This document shows positions 15,525 to 27,099 of a stretch of 64,000 bases of DNA, piece after piece. A program made the position numbers and the translations under genes. The notes beneath the pieces were generated by a model. That model searched no databases, was not told the DNA's origin, and worked only from the letters and a program-made list of their open reading frames with translations. The stretch spans positions 310,001-374,000 of the forward strand of contig JAMYHL010000015.1 in NCBI GenBank assembly GCA_025531455.1. The letters run 5' to 3'. How positions within the stretch are numbered: position 1 is the stretch's first letter; each line of letters opens with the position of its first letter. This stretch comes from Apiotrichum sp. Y4204. Taxonomy: Eukaryota; Basidiomycota; Tremellomycetes; Trichosporonales; Trichosporonaceae.

Positions 15525-18058
15525 CTACACCCCGCCCTCCCTCCGGGCGCGAAAACGCTGCCACGCCTCCTCGGCCTTGGCCTTTCTGCGGCGTCAGCAC
15601 ATTCGTCCTGTCCAGCCGTACTTACCGCCACTCACACCCGTCCTCGAACTCGCACCATCCGCACCGGCGGGCGTGCGCTAGGCCAACGCCTTGCGGATCC
15701 CGCTCGCCGCGCCAGTATCCCAAAACGTGGGCGAGGTGCGCGGCGAGGAGGGTACGGTCGTGGGTAAACTTGTGCGTGCCGATGATGGATCCCGCTTGGT
15801 TGGAGTTTCTGGACGCCTTGGTGGATTTCCTCTGAGACGGCTTCGTCTCCTGTGACGATACGGGTACCTCCACTGGTACAGGTTCTGGCGCGGAGGCCTG
15901 CTGCAGCTCAACGGCCAACGCGATCTGGTCCTCTTCACGCTCGCGTTCGCTGTCCGTGTCGTAGGATGGTGACGCTGGGCGCCGCTGGCCGGCGATGGGA
16001 AGGGATTGGGATTCCGAACATGCTATGGAAGCGAAGAGCTCCGATGATGTTGGCTGCGACTGGTGTGAAGCTTGTGGTTGGGCAGAGGATGGAGAGCTCG
16101 GTGATGAATCCTCAGGGTGGGAGCCCACGGCAATCGAAGTTCTCGACGATGAGGTTGAAGCAATCGACAACTCTTTAGCAAGGAAGGGCATAGGGCTCGC
16201 GATGCCAAGGTCCTGTCGCGCTGAATCTGTGTGGCTTGCCTGTTCCTCCAGCTGAATCTCATGAGACGCCTCAAGTTGGGAAGCTGGTGCGGGATCCTTA
16301 GGCTCGTTTTGCAGAGACAAGAGCTCGATCTCATCAATCTGGACGTCAGACGCAGGCGGAGCCTTGCGATCTGCTTGAGAGCCATGTGTATCCCGGCTCG
16401 AGTGGGGAATTGTCTCCTCTTTAGATCCAAGACACACAATCTCTGGAGACGAGCCCTCCCCGTTCGCCGTAGGAATGACAGCTTGAACGTCTCCAGTTGC
16501 TGGCTCGGAACCAGCAGTGTCCCGGAGACTGCGCTCCAGCGCCCGCTGCAGTTCCGGATCAGACTCCAGCGGGCCAAGACTCCTCTGGATTGCGAGCTGG
16601 AGCTGCGCTTCCTCATCCAATGCCTCGATGCTGTCTCGTTGGCGACGGGGCGCCGGCACATCCTCCACAAGAGTTACGCTCTCTTCTGTATCGTTTGTGT
16701 GCCGCCTACGAAGACGCTTCGAGCTTCGGTTTCCCTTCGAAGGTGCCGATCGGGACTGGGAACGCGATCCCGTCGCACGACGATACACCAGTGCGAGCAT
16801 GCCATCCGTCTTTCCTGCGGGACCGAGACCGAGCTCCTGAACGTAAGCGTGCCACGTCGCTACCAGGTCAGAGAGCGTGCGCGCTGTGGCGGAGCCAAAT
16901 CGCAAGCGATTTGAAGTGACAAGGACGCGAGCCTGGGATAGAAATGTGGGGGAGAACTCCGCTTTGGGGTCAAGGTCGAGCGTGGAGAAAACTTTTGGGA
17001 GAAGGTCGCGCTGGCTGCTGGGAAGTAAGGCAAACTCGGGAGATTCCTCCGCAGTGGGACAATTGCCTTGTTGCTGGAGCAGCGTGTCCACGAGCTCCTT
17101 GTACAACATGACCTGCAGCCGCCCGCTGGTCGTATCCTCCTCTCTGGGAAGAACGCCGCTGGCACGCGTCTTCGAGTCGCTCACGCGAAGGATGTGCGTG
17201 CGGGGTTGAGGCTTAGGGCTAGAGTGGAAGAACGTGTCCAGCGAACTCTGCCGCAGCCCTTCTGCCGCTTCCTTTCCCTTCGACGAGGTAGGCGGTAGCG
17301 GTTGGCGCACAATCTCATCCTGGCGTTAGCTTTCTGCGTCATGGGTTTGTACATGAACAATTCACCCACGATGATCCCAAACACCAGCACATCGCCCATA
17401 AACCCGACGACCGGCAGCTCACGGCACTTTCCGCCCTGAAGCAGTGCCTCAAGCGACGATATCATTGTGAGCATCCTGATGTCAGTTATAATCCCGGGTT
17501 GACCTGTAAATACACCCACCGCAAGCCCCACGCGTCCTCGGGCGTCGTGGTGTCGACGACAATCTTCTCAGGGAAGATCTCCTTCTCAAGCTTGAGGTGG
17601 ATTTTCTACCGTCAGACACCAGACACTCAAGGGCACGCACCTCGCCGCGCTTAAGCACGCGCTCCTTTTCTTCCACCTTTACTTTGTCCACCTTGATCTC
17701 GACACCCTTTGCGCTCTTTATCACCTCGGGCCGCTTCTCGGGCGGGAGGAACGGCAGCGTGCGCAGCCGGCTGCGATCAGCTCTACTCTACACGCACGCA
17801 CTAGTCATACTGCATCTCGCACCACACGGTCGCGACAAGATCCGAAACGCTGAGGTATCCGCGCTTGCGGAACTGCGCGAACGGTGAGCGCGGCTCCGCG
17901 TCGACTTCCATGTCCTCAATGTCTGGTAAGGTCTTGGCTTCTGTTCCGCCCGCCCCGCTGGGTCCCGCCAGCACGGTACTCTCGGCGCGTTGCAACGTCT
18001 CCTCAAGGTCCACATCGTACTCGATCTCGGTGCCGTAGTCATCGTCGTCGAGCGGCAT
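15525..18058 (-). CDS. EXO5: Exonuclease V (EXO5/DEM1 family) with UIM/PIP-like insert
   Basis: Single-strand DNA exonuclease with a PD-(D/E)XK fold and a 4Fe-4S cluster. Yeast Exo5 (Dem1) acts in mitochondria; human EXO5 also acts in nuclear repair. Exons 17802-18058, 17641-17770, 17520-17605, 17370-17475, 15626-17319 and 15525-15585 give 777 aa, long for the family. Introns are 31-50 nt. Visible are YLSVSDLVATVWCEMQYDY with cluster Cys80, the catalytic region GIIDEI (Asp194) and RVSDSKTR (Asp241, Lys243), and Cys746/749/755 in CGWCEFEDGC. A PIP-box-like QSSLDTFF (217-224) sits between the two catalytic motifs. Residues ~380-690 form an acidic/Ser-rich insert with a basic KRLRRRH and UIM-like helices at ~428-441, 447-461 and 655-668. 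No clear mitochondrial presequence is seen at the acidic N-terminus. Confidence 0.93.
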
Positions 18059-18552
18059 CGGGCATGATTGGGAGTGGATGGAGAGTGTACTGAAGAGAGC
18101 GAAGTGAAACCGAAGAGAGAAGTTTGTTGCCTGGACGTTCGCTGTTTTCGTGTGACGTAGCCGGGTCCAGGTCCAGTCAACCTTTCTGAGTGGCAAATTC
18201 GGCTGCTGTCCTAAGAGTGTGGCAGAGTGGCACCTCCACACGCAACGCGACCTAACCCAAGTTCAAAACCACGATTCCGGTCTCCCATTCCTGCATGCAA
18301 CACTTACGATACAAGATTATTAACAGCCCAGAGAAACAGAAGTCTGCTCACTTCTATGAAAACTGCAGCTTGGATGCAATTGTTCAAGTCCCAGGGGCGC
18401 CATTGACTCAACGACGCATCGCCTAACGAACGTTCTGCAGCGTCGACAACGATCTCCACCTCTATTGCCGGATGGGATCTGTTCATGAACAGATGTCCTC
18501 CTCATTTCCTCTTCCCCCCTTCAAAAAGTCCTCGGCTCTCTTGAGCGTAGGC
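18059..18552. other. EXO5 promoter and gap before tRNA-Gln
   Basis: About 490 bases between the EXO5 start and the tRNA gene. Only short open frames are present; nothing else recognised. Confidence 0.5.
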
Positions 18553-18651
18553 AGGTCCCACTGGGAGTCGAACCCAGATTACAAGAACGCCGACCTCCGT
18601 CGCGGCGGAGGACGTCAGAATCTTATGTACTAACCGTTATACGATGGAACC
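18553..18651 (-). tRNA. tRNA-Gln (anticodon CTG) with 27-nt intron
   Basis: Folds as a full cloverleaf on the minus strand: acceptor GGTTCCA/TGGGACC with one T-G pair, D arm GTA/TAC, anticodon stem TAAGA/TCTTG, T arm CTGGG-TTCGACT-CCCAG, discriminator T. The anticodon loop reads TTCTGA then T38, so the anticodon is CTG (Gln, codon CAG). A 27-nt intron (18588-18614) lies one base after the anticodon, the standard eukaryotic position, and can itself form a GC-rich hairpin. The mature length is 72 nt before CCA. Confidence 0.92.
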
Positions 18652-21600
18652 GACGAGCAGAGCGCCGAGGACGGTGTGAACAACAGGAAAGGGGCGGAGA
18701 TAAATGTGAGAGGTCAGTTTATGCGGCTGTCAATCGGCCCTGGGATCTGGTACCGGATTGCGGTTGCAAGATGCGAATCCCGAACCATTGAGTAGAAAAG
18801 AGCCATGTCATCGGGTACAGCATCCGCTGCGCTTTCCTGTGCTCAAGAGTGTCCGCGCAGGACACCTGGTGCGCTTGGACCCCCTCTTGGCGCCCAGTCA
18901 TTGAGCTCTTGATGATCACGGGGCAAACGGGGTGACAGCTTGATTGTCTTTACCCACTCTTCGCGGAGTCCGTGCTCGCAGTCGTTGTCCTAAAATTGCA
19001 TCGAGAAGTGCTGAGGGCGCAGTTCTGCTGGAAATCGTGCTCACGTCCTGGGTCTGTTGACTTCCTGTTGTCCTGAACTTGTTTGGCAACGGTGGCATCG
19101 TCCAAGCCCCTGCTACCCGCTCGGGGCTCTTCTGCACGGGCATGTCTGAAGCAAGGCTGCGCACAGTCCGCTCCGCCACGACTCGGCACGATCGGTGCCT
19201 TGCGGTCGATGGTCGGTGAGTTAACCCGAGAGAAACACCCCGCTTGCCATGAGGAACTGTCGAGAATTGGGCTTCTGAATCAACTGGGAGACGGTATTTG
19301 TGAATGAGGCTGGGAACCCAGAACGCGATTCGGAAATAGATGGAGGTCAGAAATAGCTGCCTGCGTTACAGCTTATGGCTTACATGGCTGAAATATCTTG
19401 TCGCCCGTTGGCCGCTGAATGGCTGACAGCCCAGTGGCCAGCGGGCGGTTTCGCCTTGCACTGGCAGTTCTTCCTCCGACCTGTTTCACCCCCTTGGCGT
19501 CTGATCGCGTCTGACGCGCCATACGGGCCGCAGAGCGTGCCTTCCACTCGATTGCGCTGGTTCCAGCAAGTGCCCAGCATGGCCCAGCATGCCCGGTGAG
19601 CAGGCGAGCTCTTAGCACGTTTACCGACATGCTCCATGGTCCGGTCCATTGGTGATAGTCACCGCATTCTGCAAAGGACACATGCGCTCGGGCCCGCTTA
19701 CGGAGCGAGTGGCGCTGCCACACAATGGTGTCTGATCATGTGGGGTGGGTGCAGCTGCGCAGTTGCCAGCAATTTCGTGGTGCACGTTGCGCCGGTGCTC
19801 CTGTAACACGGGCAATTGCAATGAAAGAACGGGCAAAAAGATGTTCGAAGCTCAGCGTGCTCAGCTGCACGGACTCTGGGAACCTTTGGACTCTCGATGC
19901 CGTCATGTCGCTCGTGATACCAACGGGAAGCAGCAAGATATGTAAGTATGCTTGGCCTGCGGGGCCCGTATGACGAGAACAATGAGCGACGCTTCGGGGC
20001 TGCGCATCGGCACTTGGCACTTGGCAGACGTCAATCTGGGTCAAGGATCAAGGCTCAAGATGCCAAGCTTGCAGTACATGTCCAGTTGTTCCTTGCAGAT
20101 CTTGACTCCCTGACCTGATAGCAAACCACGAGACTGGTACTGCGCATCAAGGTTTGACGTCGGTTTACGATGTCATTAATGTAGCTGCGGGGAACGAGTG
20201 GGCTTCCAAATCCCTAAATGCCCTTGTCTCCCTCGAAAAGACACTGTGTGTTCCACGAAGACGGTCCCAATCTAGCAAAGTGTTCCACGAAGACGGTCCC
20301 AATCTAGCAAAGGACTGCTGTGCCCTCGTCACTTGTCGTCGACCGCTGCATCCACCATATCCATCTCCGAGATGGGAGATGGGAGATGGGGTGGGCCTGC
20401 CCAGATACCCTCACTGCCCCGATACCCCAGGTGTCCTTGCCCCAATGGCGGTCGCGTCGTCGCGACCCTGCGCCACGAACGCCACCTGGTCGACCTGCAA
20501 CGCTGTCCTGGCCGTCAATCGCGCCATGAACACCATGAGTATCGCGCTCCCTGGGGACGGACACTGAGCTGTCCCGTGCATTGGGCTGCGAGCCCTTGAA
20601 GGCCGTGCGGCCGGCAGCGTGCTTTGCTTCGGCATGGCCATCCGGGGCCTGGAAGGCAAGGGAAACAGACACAAGGGCAGGTCGGAGTTTGGAAGTGGGG
20701 TGTGCCTGTTCTCGGCAGCGGTGGGATCCCCGATCTCCATCTGCACTGCACCGGAATCCCGAACGGCGCTGGAACGGTGTACGGCGTGCCTTCTCGCAAC
20801 ATTTCACGACCTCCGTCGCCGTCTCCACGTCTCCGCTCCCTTCGTACTTTCGTTGTCCCGTCATACGCGGGCCGCGCGCTTCGCTGGAGAGCGATGTGTC
20901 CGCCCATGGCCCAGACGACAGACTCGATACTTCGGGACATGCGCTGATACATGCGACTGCCTCTGCCGGCGCCACGACACGACTGCGCAGTGTTTGAGTC
21001 CCTTTCCATCTCTGAACGCGCCACGGGCGGCAACCACTGGGATCACTGGGATCACTGGAGCCGTCGGGCTGTCGCCCACCGCCTACTAACCGTCTGCCTG
21101 GCTGAGCATGCCTGACTCGCATGTCGCCACGCCTCGTGCCGTGTTCCAAACAAATCCCGAGCAAGCCCAAGCAATCCGACAATCTAAGACCAACACCGTG
21201 CACGGAATGGCGTCTGGCATCGGTCTTGGTCTTGGGCTTAGGTTTGGGCTTGGGGTTTGGAGCACTATGGCGCTGTCCCCTCGGCGTCCGCCCCATTGCC
21301 TGGTCGCCACTGCTTTTGCCATGGAGCGCATGTCCGGCCGCCGGAATCCGACGCAGGGCTGCGCGGGGCTGCGCGGAGCCCAGACGACACAGGTCAGGGA
21401 GACTCACAGGTAACATCAGTATGTGCGTAAGCTGCCCGGTATATGGTCTGCATGTCCTGCATGTCATAAGCATGTTGAATGCCAAGCAAGGCAATACAGA
21501 GCAAGGCAGCCCAAAGGGTACAAGGATGCAAGGCAGGAAAGGTCTCGTTCGGAGCCTCGCAACTGAGTCATCTCGGATTTCTGATATTCGTACTGCGACT

Positions 21601-22474
21601 GCTGTAAGCGCTGTCATCATGGCGTGTACGAGAAGAGAGCCAAAACCCTCCAAAGGATGGCGCCGCCTCTGCGCCACATCCGAGGTCGAGTGCCTTGGGA
21701 ATTGGTCGTGGAACCCGACATCTCTCCATCTCTGTCAATGTCGCCGCCATGCTTTGTATTCTCTCCTCCCTGTCTCCTTTGCAGCCTGTTGCCCGCAGCG
21801 CAGCATGTCCGCAGCCGACCGTGCGCCGACGAGCTCGGAACCCTTCTCCCTGCCGGCCGCCCAGCGCCTGAGGCGGCCTGGATCCCGGGCCCCACCGCGA
21901 TTACCCATCGCCCATCGGACAGTTTCTTGGCGCACTGGCTTGTTCTCCCTCTGCCTCTTTGAGCTGACCGCAGCGTCTGATCAGCCCAGATCAGGACCAT
22001 GATAGAGACATGGGGGACATGGAGTTACACATTCCGAGGCAGGAAGGATCTTGCGCGCGTGAGCTCGTCTCTCGTGACCACTCGATCTCAACCTCGACCT
22101 GCGTTGGAGAGCGCGAGACTCATCGAGGTTCTTCTGTTGTTGCGGTCACTCACCTTCACATACCTTACCTTGCCTTGCCTTACTATCTTCTGTCCAGCAG
22201 CTTAAGACGCTGGACCCCCACACTCATTACCACTTTCGCCATCTTCGCCCGTTCGTCACTGTTCCTTTCTCGCCCAACTTCGACGTTTCGACTGCTCTCG
22301 CTGACCTGTCCTCATTGACCTCGAGGGCTAGAACTAGAACTGTACCGAGCGCGTCGAGGAATACCTTATCGGAGCACTGAGCCTCGTTTCAAGCGGTCGT
22401 ATCCCTTCCCTCCCCATTAGCTCAACAGGCAGCGCCACCCTCCTTCATCCCGCCCTTCCCCGCCCTTCGCCACC
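18652..22474. other. Gene-poor stretch of about 3.8 kb
   Basis: Contains two long overlapping antisense open frames (minus 20304-21677, plus 21121-22002). Neither has recognisable domains, and both run through low-complexity sequence such as an imperfect GGTTTGGGCTT-type repeat near 21230. I treat them as chance. A perfect 32-bp tandem duplication is at 20249-20312 and a (GGGAGAT)3 run near 20366. The last ~350 bases are CT-rich and look like the promoter and leader of the next gene. Confidence 0.5.
20249..20312. repeat. Perfect 32-bp tandem duplication
   Basis: Bases 20249-20280 are repeated exactly as 20281-20312 with no spacer. The identity points to a recent slippage event or an assembly artefact. 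It lies in non-coding sequence. Confidence 0.9.
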
Positions 22475-24612
22475 ATGCGACCGCGGTCGCCGGTATCGCC
22501 CGCGGCTGTCTTTGTCCTGGGCCTCCAGTTCCTTGCCGCCGCCGCGGCCCCGTACGAGCTCTACAATGACCCGCCAGTGGCAATGGCGACAGGGGCGTAC
22601 ACTGACGAGACTGGGAACTGGGTTGGCCTGCCTGCGTATGACCCGTTGGAGCTCACTTTCCCCCCGCTGCCCGAGAACGTCGTCCGCGAGCTGGCGGTTA
22701 CAGTTCCCGCGAGTCCCGACGCCGCCGCACTGGCAGGACTCAACCCTTCGATCGGGCACAAGGGCAACTTTCTCGGCTTCTCCATCGAGCTCTCGGTCGC
22801 GTCGTCATTGATGGGCTCATCGGGCGACTTGCTCTCGCCCACGTTCCTCAACTACATGGATACCCTGCGGCAGCGCGCCAAGGCGGGACCGACAATTCGC
22901 GTCGGCGGCAACTCGCAAGAGGGAAGCACGCTGCAGGTGGGCATGCGCGACCCGACGGAGAAGTTCAAGTCGGACCTCGACACACCGACTTCCACGCCCA
23001 TCATCAACTTTTCCGACGAGCTGTTCCGCGTCATGGCCAACATTTCCAGCCTCGTAAATGCCGAGTGGTTCTTTGGCTTGTCGTACAACCAGACCGCGGT
23101 GGAGACCAAAAGCTTGAACGTGCCTCTTGTGGTCAAGCACGCTACCGAGATCCTCGGAAGCAACCTGCTCGGTCTGTCGATGGGCAACGAGCCTGATCTG
23201 TGAGTGGGGGAGACGAGGGAGACGAGCGACACAGGCTCTGTACGGGTGGTATGATCGCAGCCACATTGCGGGACCGGGCGTTCGCTCCCTGCTCGATCGC
23301 TATATGAGTTCTGACTGACACTCGCAGCTACCAGCGCCATCACAAGCGGCCGGAGACATACACGGTGACCGACTACCTGGGGGAGTTTACCGAGTTCCGC
23401 GACTTTGTGCAGCAGAACTCACATCTCGATAGCCCGATGCAGCTCACCGGCCCGGCCGTGTGCTGTAACGAGCCGGGATTCGAGCTGTGGGACGTGTTCA
23501 ACACGGGCTGGCTCGAGCAGAACCTCGACTATCTCGCGTCCGTGACGGTACAGCGCTACCCGGCGAACAACTGCAAGATCGACGGCAAGATTATCAACCC
23601 CCAGGACATTTTTCCCAGCTACCTCACACACCAGAGCGCAATGGATCTCACCGGTCCTTACATCGAGAGTGCAAACCGCGTCGTCGCGTCCGGCAAGGAG
23701 TTTGTCATGATGGAGTTTAACACTGCGTCGTGCGGTGGTTTCCCGGGCTTGAGCGACAACTTTGGCGCCGCACTCTGGCTCACCGACTGGTCCCTCCAGA
23801 TGGCGTGGGGCAACTTCTCGCATGCGCTCATGCACGTCGGTGGCCAGAACGTGTACTACAACGTAAGTGGAGCGAAGCGACGCTCACACTTTCCCAAATC
23901 ATCTCACTCACCCACACAGCCCTTCACGCCCCCGCCATGGAACTACTCGGCCGCGGGCTGGACGACCGGCTCGGTGTACTACTCGGCGCTGGTGATGACC
24001 GAGATTCTCGGATCGAGCAACACGTCCCAGGTCGTCGACTATCTGCGCGGTCCCGAGAGCGTCGCGCATCCGACCTACCTCATCTACGAGAACGGTGTGC
24101 CGGCACGTATCGCCCTCTTCAACTTTCTCTCCGACGCAGCCGGCAACGCAGACTACACGGCCACGATCGCAGTGGACGGCCTGGCCCTCGACCACGTCTC
24201 GGTGCGGTATCTCGCTGCGCCCAACGTCGCGGATAAATGGAACATTTCGTGGGCCGGGCAGACGATGGGCAAGAGTTTCGAGGGCGACGGCCGCCTGCGC
24301 GGAGACCTCAACACCGTCCGCGTACCGTGTACAGACAACAAGTGTCTAGTCCGCGTTCCCGGGCCGTCGCTTGCCGTCGTGTTTCTCTCCGACGCCGCGC
24401 TCGAGGGAAGTACCGCCCCACCCGAGGCGCCTGCGTACACTACCACCATGCTTGGCGTCGGCCGCGGCGCGGCGATCAACAAGGACCTCGTTGAGCACGG
24501 TAATGGCGTAAACCCCGACTGGCGGCTCGTGTACAGCGGAGCGCCGCGGCGCAGGACGCTTACCGCTGGCATCGCATTAGCTGCTGTCATCATCAGCCTT
24601 GCCATGATGTAG
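22475..24612 (+). CDS. Secreted GH79-like glycoside hydrolase (beta-glucuronidase/heparanase type)
   Basis: Predicted retaining glycosidase of clan GH-A. Exons 22475-23199, 23328-23862 and 23920-24612 give 650 aa. The N-terminus is a signal peptide (hydrophobic AAVFVLGLQFLAAAAA, cut near AAP). The acid/base Glu239 is in GNEPDL, split by the first intron. The likely nucleophile is Glu371 in MMEFN. Several N-glycosylation sequons (NIS, NQT, NFS, NTS) are present. A C-terminal RRRTLTAGIALAAVIISLAMM-type tail suggests a GPI signal or membrane anchor. The start is in a good context (CACCATG). The second intron is 57 nt and stop-free in frame, so its retention would insert 19 residues. The substrate is unknown; fungal GH79 enzymes remove glucuronic acid from polysaccharides or proteoglycans. 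Confidence 0.85.
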
Positions 24613-24962
24613 AGAACGCAAGAATCGAGCTTCAAGCAATTCTCCTGATATCCGATATCGCATACCCACACCCATCATACCGCTCATCGTATACCATCTC
24701 ATTCATCATACCCGCGACTGCATCGCCGCGATTATCTTTTCACGAACATGACATTCTAGCAGCACCGACATTCCACATTGGCACCATCTAATATCCCCAA
24801 CCACTATTCCACTCTCTTGGACACCCGCCCATTCGGGGCGCTCCGGCCACCGGACAATGACACTAGCTCTCCCCCCGCATAACACTGCATTGCACCACAG
24901 CATAGATTTGTACCCTGCCCCGCATCGTATGCCATGATATGCAACTACTAGACCAGAACCTG
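24613..24962. other. Convergent 3' ends, no gene
   Basis: 350 bases between the stop codons of the GH79-like gene (plus) and DPH2 (minus); presumably both 3' UTRs. Confidence 0.6.
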
Positions 24963-26785
24963 CTACTTTTCCTCAGTATACCCCCTCGCAATGCCGCTGC
25001 GCCCCTGCTCAAGCAGTGCCGGCTCGTCGAGGCCGTACCGCGGCTCGAGGCCCTGGAACTCGCGGCTCGCAAGGAACATGCTCCCGGCCGACTCGAGTGT
25101 CGCGACCGTAAAGTCTCCGCGGAGCGTGAGGTCGCGCACCCCGTCGGCAGCCACCTCTGCTGCGGGAGTTGCTGAGTTGAACACCTTGCGCGAGCGGTAT
25201 GTTCCCGTCACGAGGCTGAACTCGAGCTCCTCGTCCGAGTCGTCCTGCGGCCCCTTCTCCCCGCCTTCCCTAGCGGCATCAAGCACGGTCCCGAGGTCGA
25301 GCGTCCACTTTGCCGGATCCCACTCTGCTCCGCTGAGCGCGAGCGTGAGCTCGTACGGCGTGATGATGGGGCGGAGAAAGTCCTGGCCATCAGCATTGGG
25401 CTCAGTACATGGGAAGCTCACCTTTGAATCAACCACGCCGCCCTCGGCACACCCGACGAGCACAAAGCACTCGATATCCGCAAAGTTTGCCAGTTTGGCG
25501 GGATTGAGCCGCCCCACACTCAGCGTATAGCTCTTCTTGCCCTTTGCCGCGAGCTGCGCCCTCAGCTCGGCAAGGAGCGGGCGGGACGACGCGAGGCCAA
25601 TGTTGCCCACCACCAGACCGAACACGTCGGCCGCGAGCGCCTGGTGCACGGCAAACAGCCGGCGGGAGAGGAGGCGCGACGCGCCCGTGCATTCTCGCGC
25701 ACCGGACTCGGGGTCGTACGCGTACAGCGCGTTCGAGCTGTGCGTCATTTGGAGGTTGAGGAGCGAACGGCCGTCAGGACCAAGGTACCATATCGCGCAG
25801 GACGCGAGGTCGACGCCGGGGGGAGGGGAGATTGTGCGTAGAGCTGGAGAAGGAGTGGAGATGGAGCTGGAAGCGGGGCGTGTGCTTGAGCAGGAAGGGC
25901 CGGTTGCCTCTTTGCAGCACGCAGTGGCTGCTGTCTCCTGCTGAGAGCAACATGAGGACGCCTGCTCCTGCTTCTGGGCGCAGCATGCAGCAGCGGGAGC
26001 CTCCGTCCCTCCCGCGTCCTTGCAACATCTCGACTTATCCCCACAGCCCTCTCCCTCCTTCTTCCGCATCTCCGGCCTCCGGATCCGCGCAAACGACACC
26101 GGCATATCCGGGATGAAAACCGCCTCGATCTCGTCTGTCATCAGCCCCACCCACCGAACCACCGAGCCACGCACCAGCAAGCCAGTCGTACCCCACGTCC
26201 CAGACGACCACCACGCCCTCGACGTCCTCCTCTGTCTTGGCTTTCAACGCCTCGAATGCCGCGCGCACATCGAGGGGAAAGCGCGGAAAGACGTAGTGTA
26301 CCGGAAGCGCGTCCGTCCTGCGGCTGTTAGAGGTGATTCCGGCATTCACTCACGGAGTCAAGCACGCATGGCCGTAGTGGACCAGCAGATCGGCGGGGAG
26401 GTGCAGACAGCTCAGGATGTCGGGGCAGCATGCGCCGTATGTGCTGTCCGCGAGGACATAGCATTGCGCGCCCGAGGACGAGATACGGGACTGGAGGGCG
26501 CGAAAGACGGCGACCGAGGAGGGAAGAAGCTCATCGGGGAACTGGAGACCAATCTAGAGCGTTAGCCCACGGTTTACTCTCTCGAGTGTAGATCTGCTGA
26601 TTTCTACGTACGGTCTTGTAGTTTCCCTCGAGGATGATCTCCGCGGTACGCTCCACGTCGAACGCAACCTCGAGGCTCAGGTCCGCGGCGGCTGCGCCCA
26701 TCGCGCCCGGCCCCGCTGTCGCTGGTACGGCGTCGGGCGCGGCTTCGAGCGCGTGCGTTGCGGGCGTGGACATTGAGTCGGACAT
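24963..26785 (-). CDS. DPH2: Diphthamide biosynthesis protein 2 with Cys-pair insert
   Basis: Partner of Dph1 in the 4Fe-4S enzyme that starts diphthamide formation on elongation factor 2. Exons 26612-26785, 26354-26553, 26175-26317, 25422-26134 and 24963-25382 give 549 aa, the usual size. Family motifs: IGLQFPDELL (59-68), ADSTYGACCPD (Cys100/101), HYGHACL (Cys122), VHYVFPRFPLDV, an AIWYLGPDGRSLLNL block, VLVGCAEGG and DFLRPIITPYELTLAL. Introns are 36-58 nt; the last (39 nt) is in frame and stop-free. Unusual is a Cys-rich insert at residues ~203-254 with four CC pairs (209-210, 223-224, 234-235, 245-246) plus Cys203 and Cys254. Cytosolic; no targeting signal. Confidence 0.93.
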
Positions 26786-27099
26786 TGTGGATGGTGTGAT
26801 TGATAAGTGGCAACTTTTGTGGTGGTCAACTTTTTTGGCGTAAAGTGGAGGCCGCGTTGTTCCCTGCTTCCGTCATCCATTCTGCCACCTGCTGCCATCT
26901 CGTAATAAGAAAGAATGCATCCATTTCTACGACACGGCATACGGGCTACGCGCCCAACAACGACGGGAGGGGTGGTGGGTATACATGCGAGTGGGCTGCA
27001 GGATATACAGGGCCTGGAGGGACCACTCTGAAGGCTCGTACAGGTACACAGCTGCAGCGCTGGCCTGGACTGCCCGCGGTTCGCCTCACGGCTCGCCGC

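Noticed and set aside
20304..21677. 457-codon minus-strand open frame
   Set aside because: No domain, low-complexity stretches, and it overlaps an equally plausible plus-strand frame.
21121..22002. 293-codon plus-strand open frame
   Set aside because: Overlaps the previous one antisense; no family resemblance.
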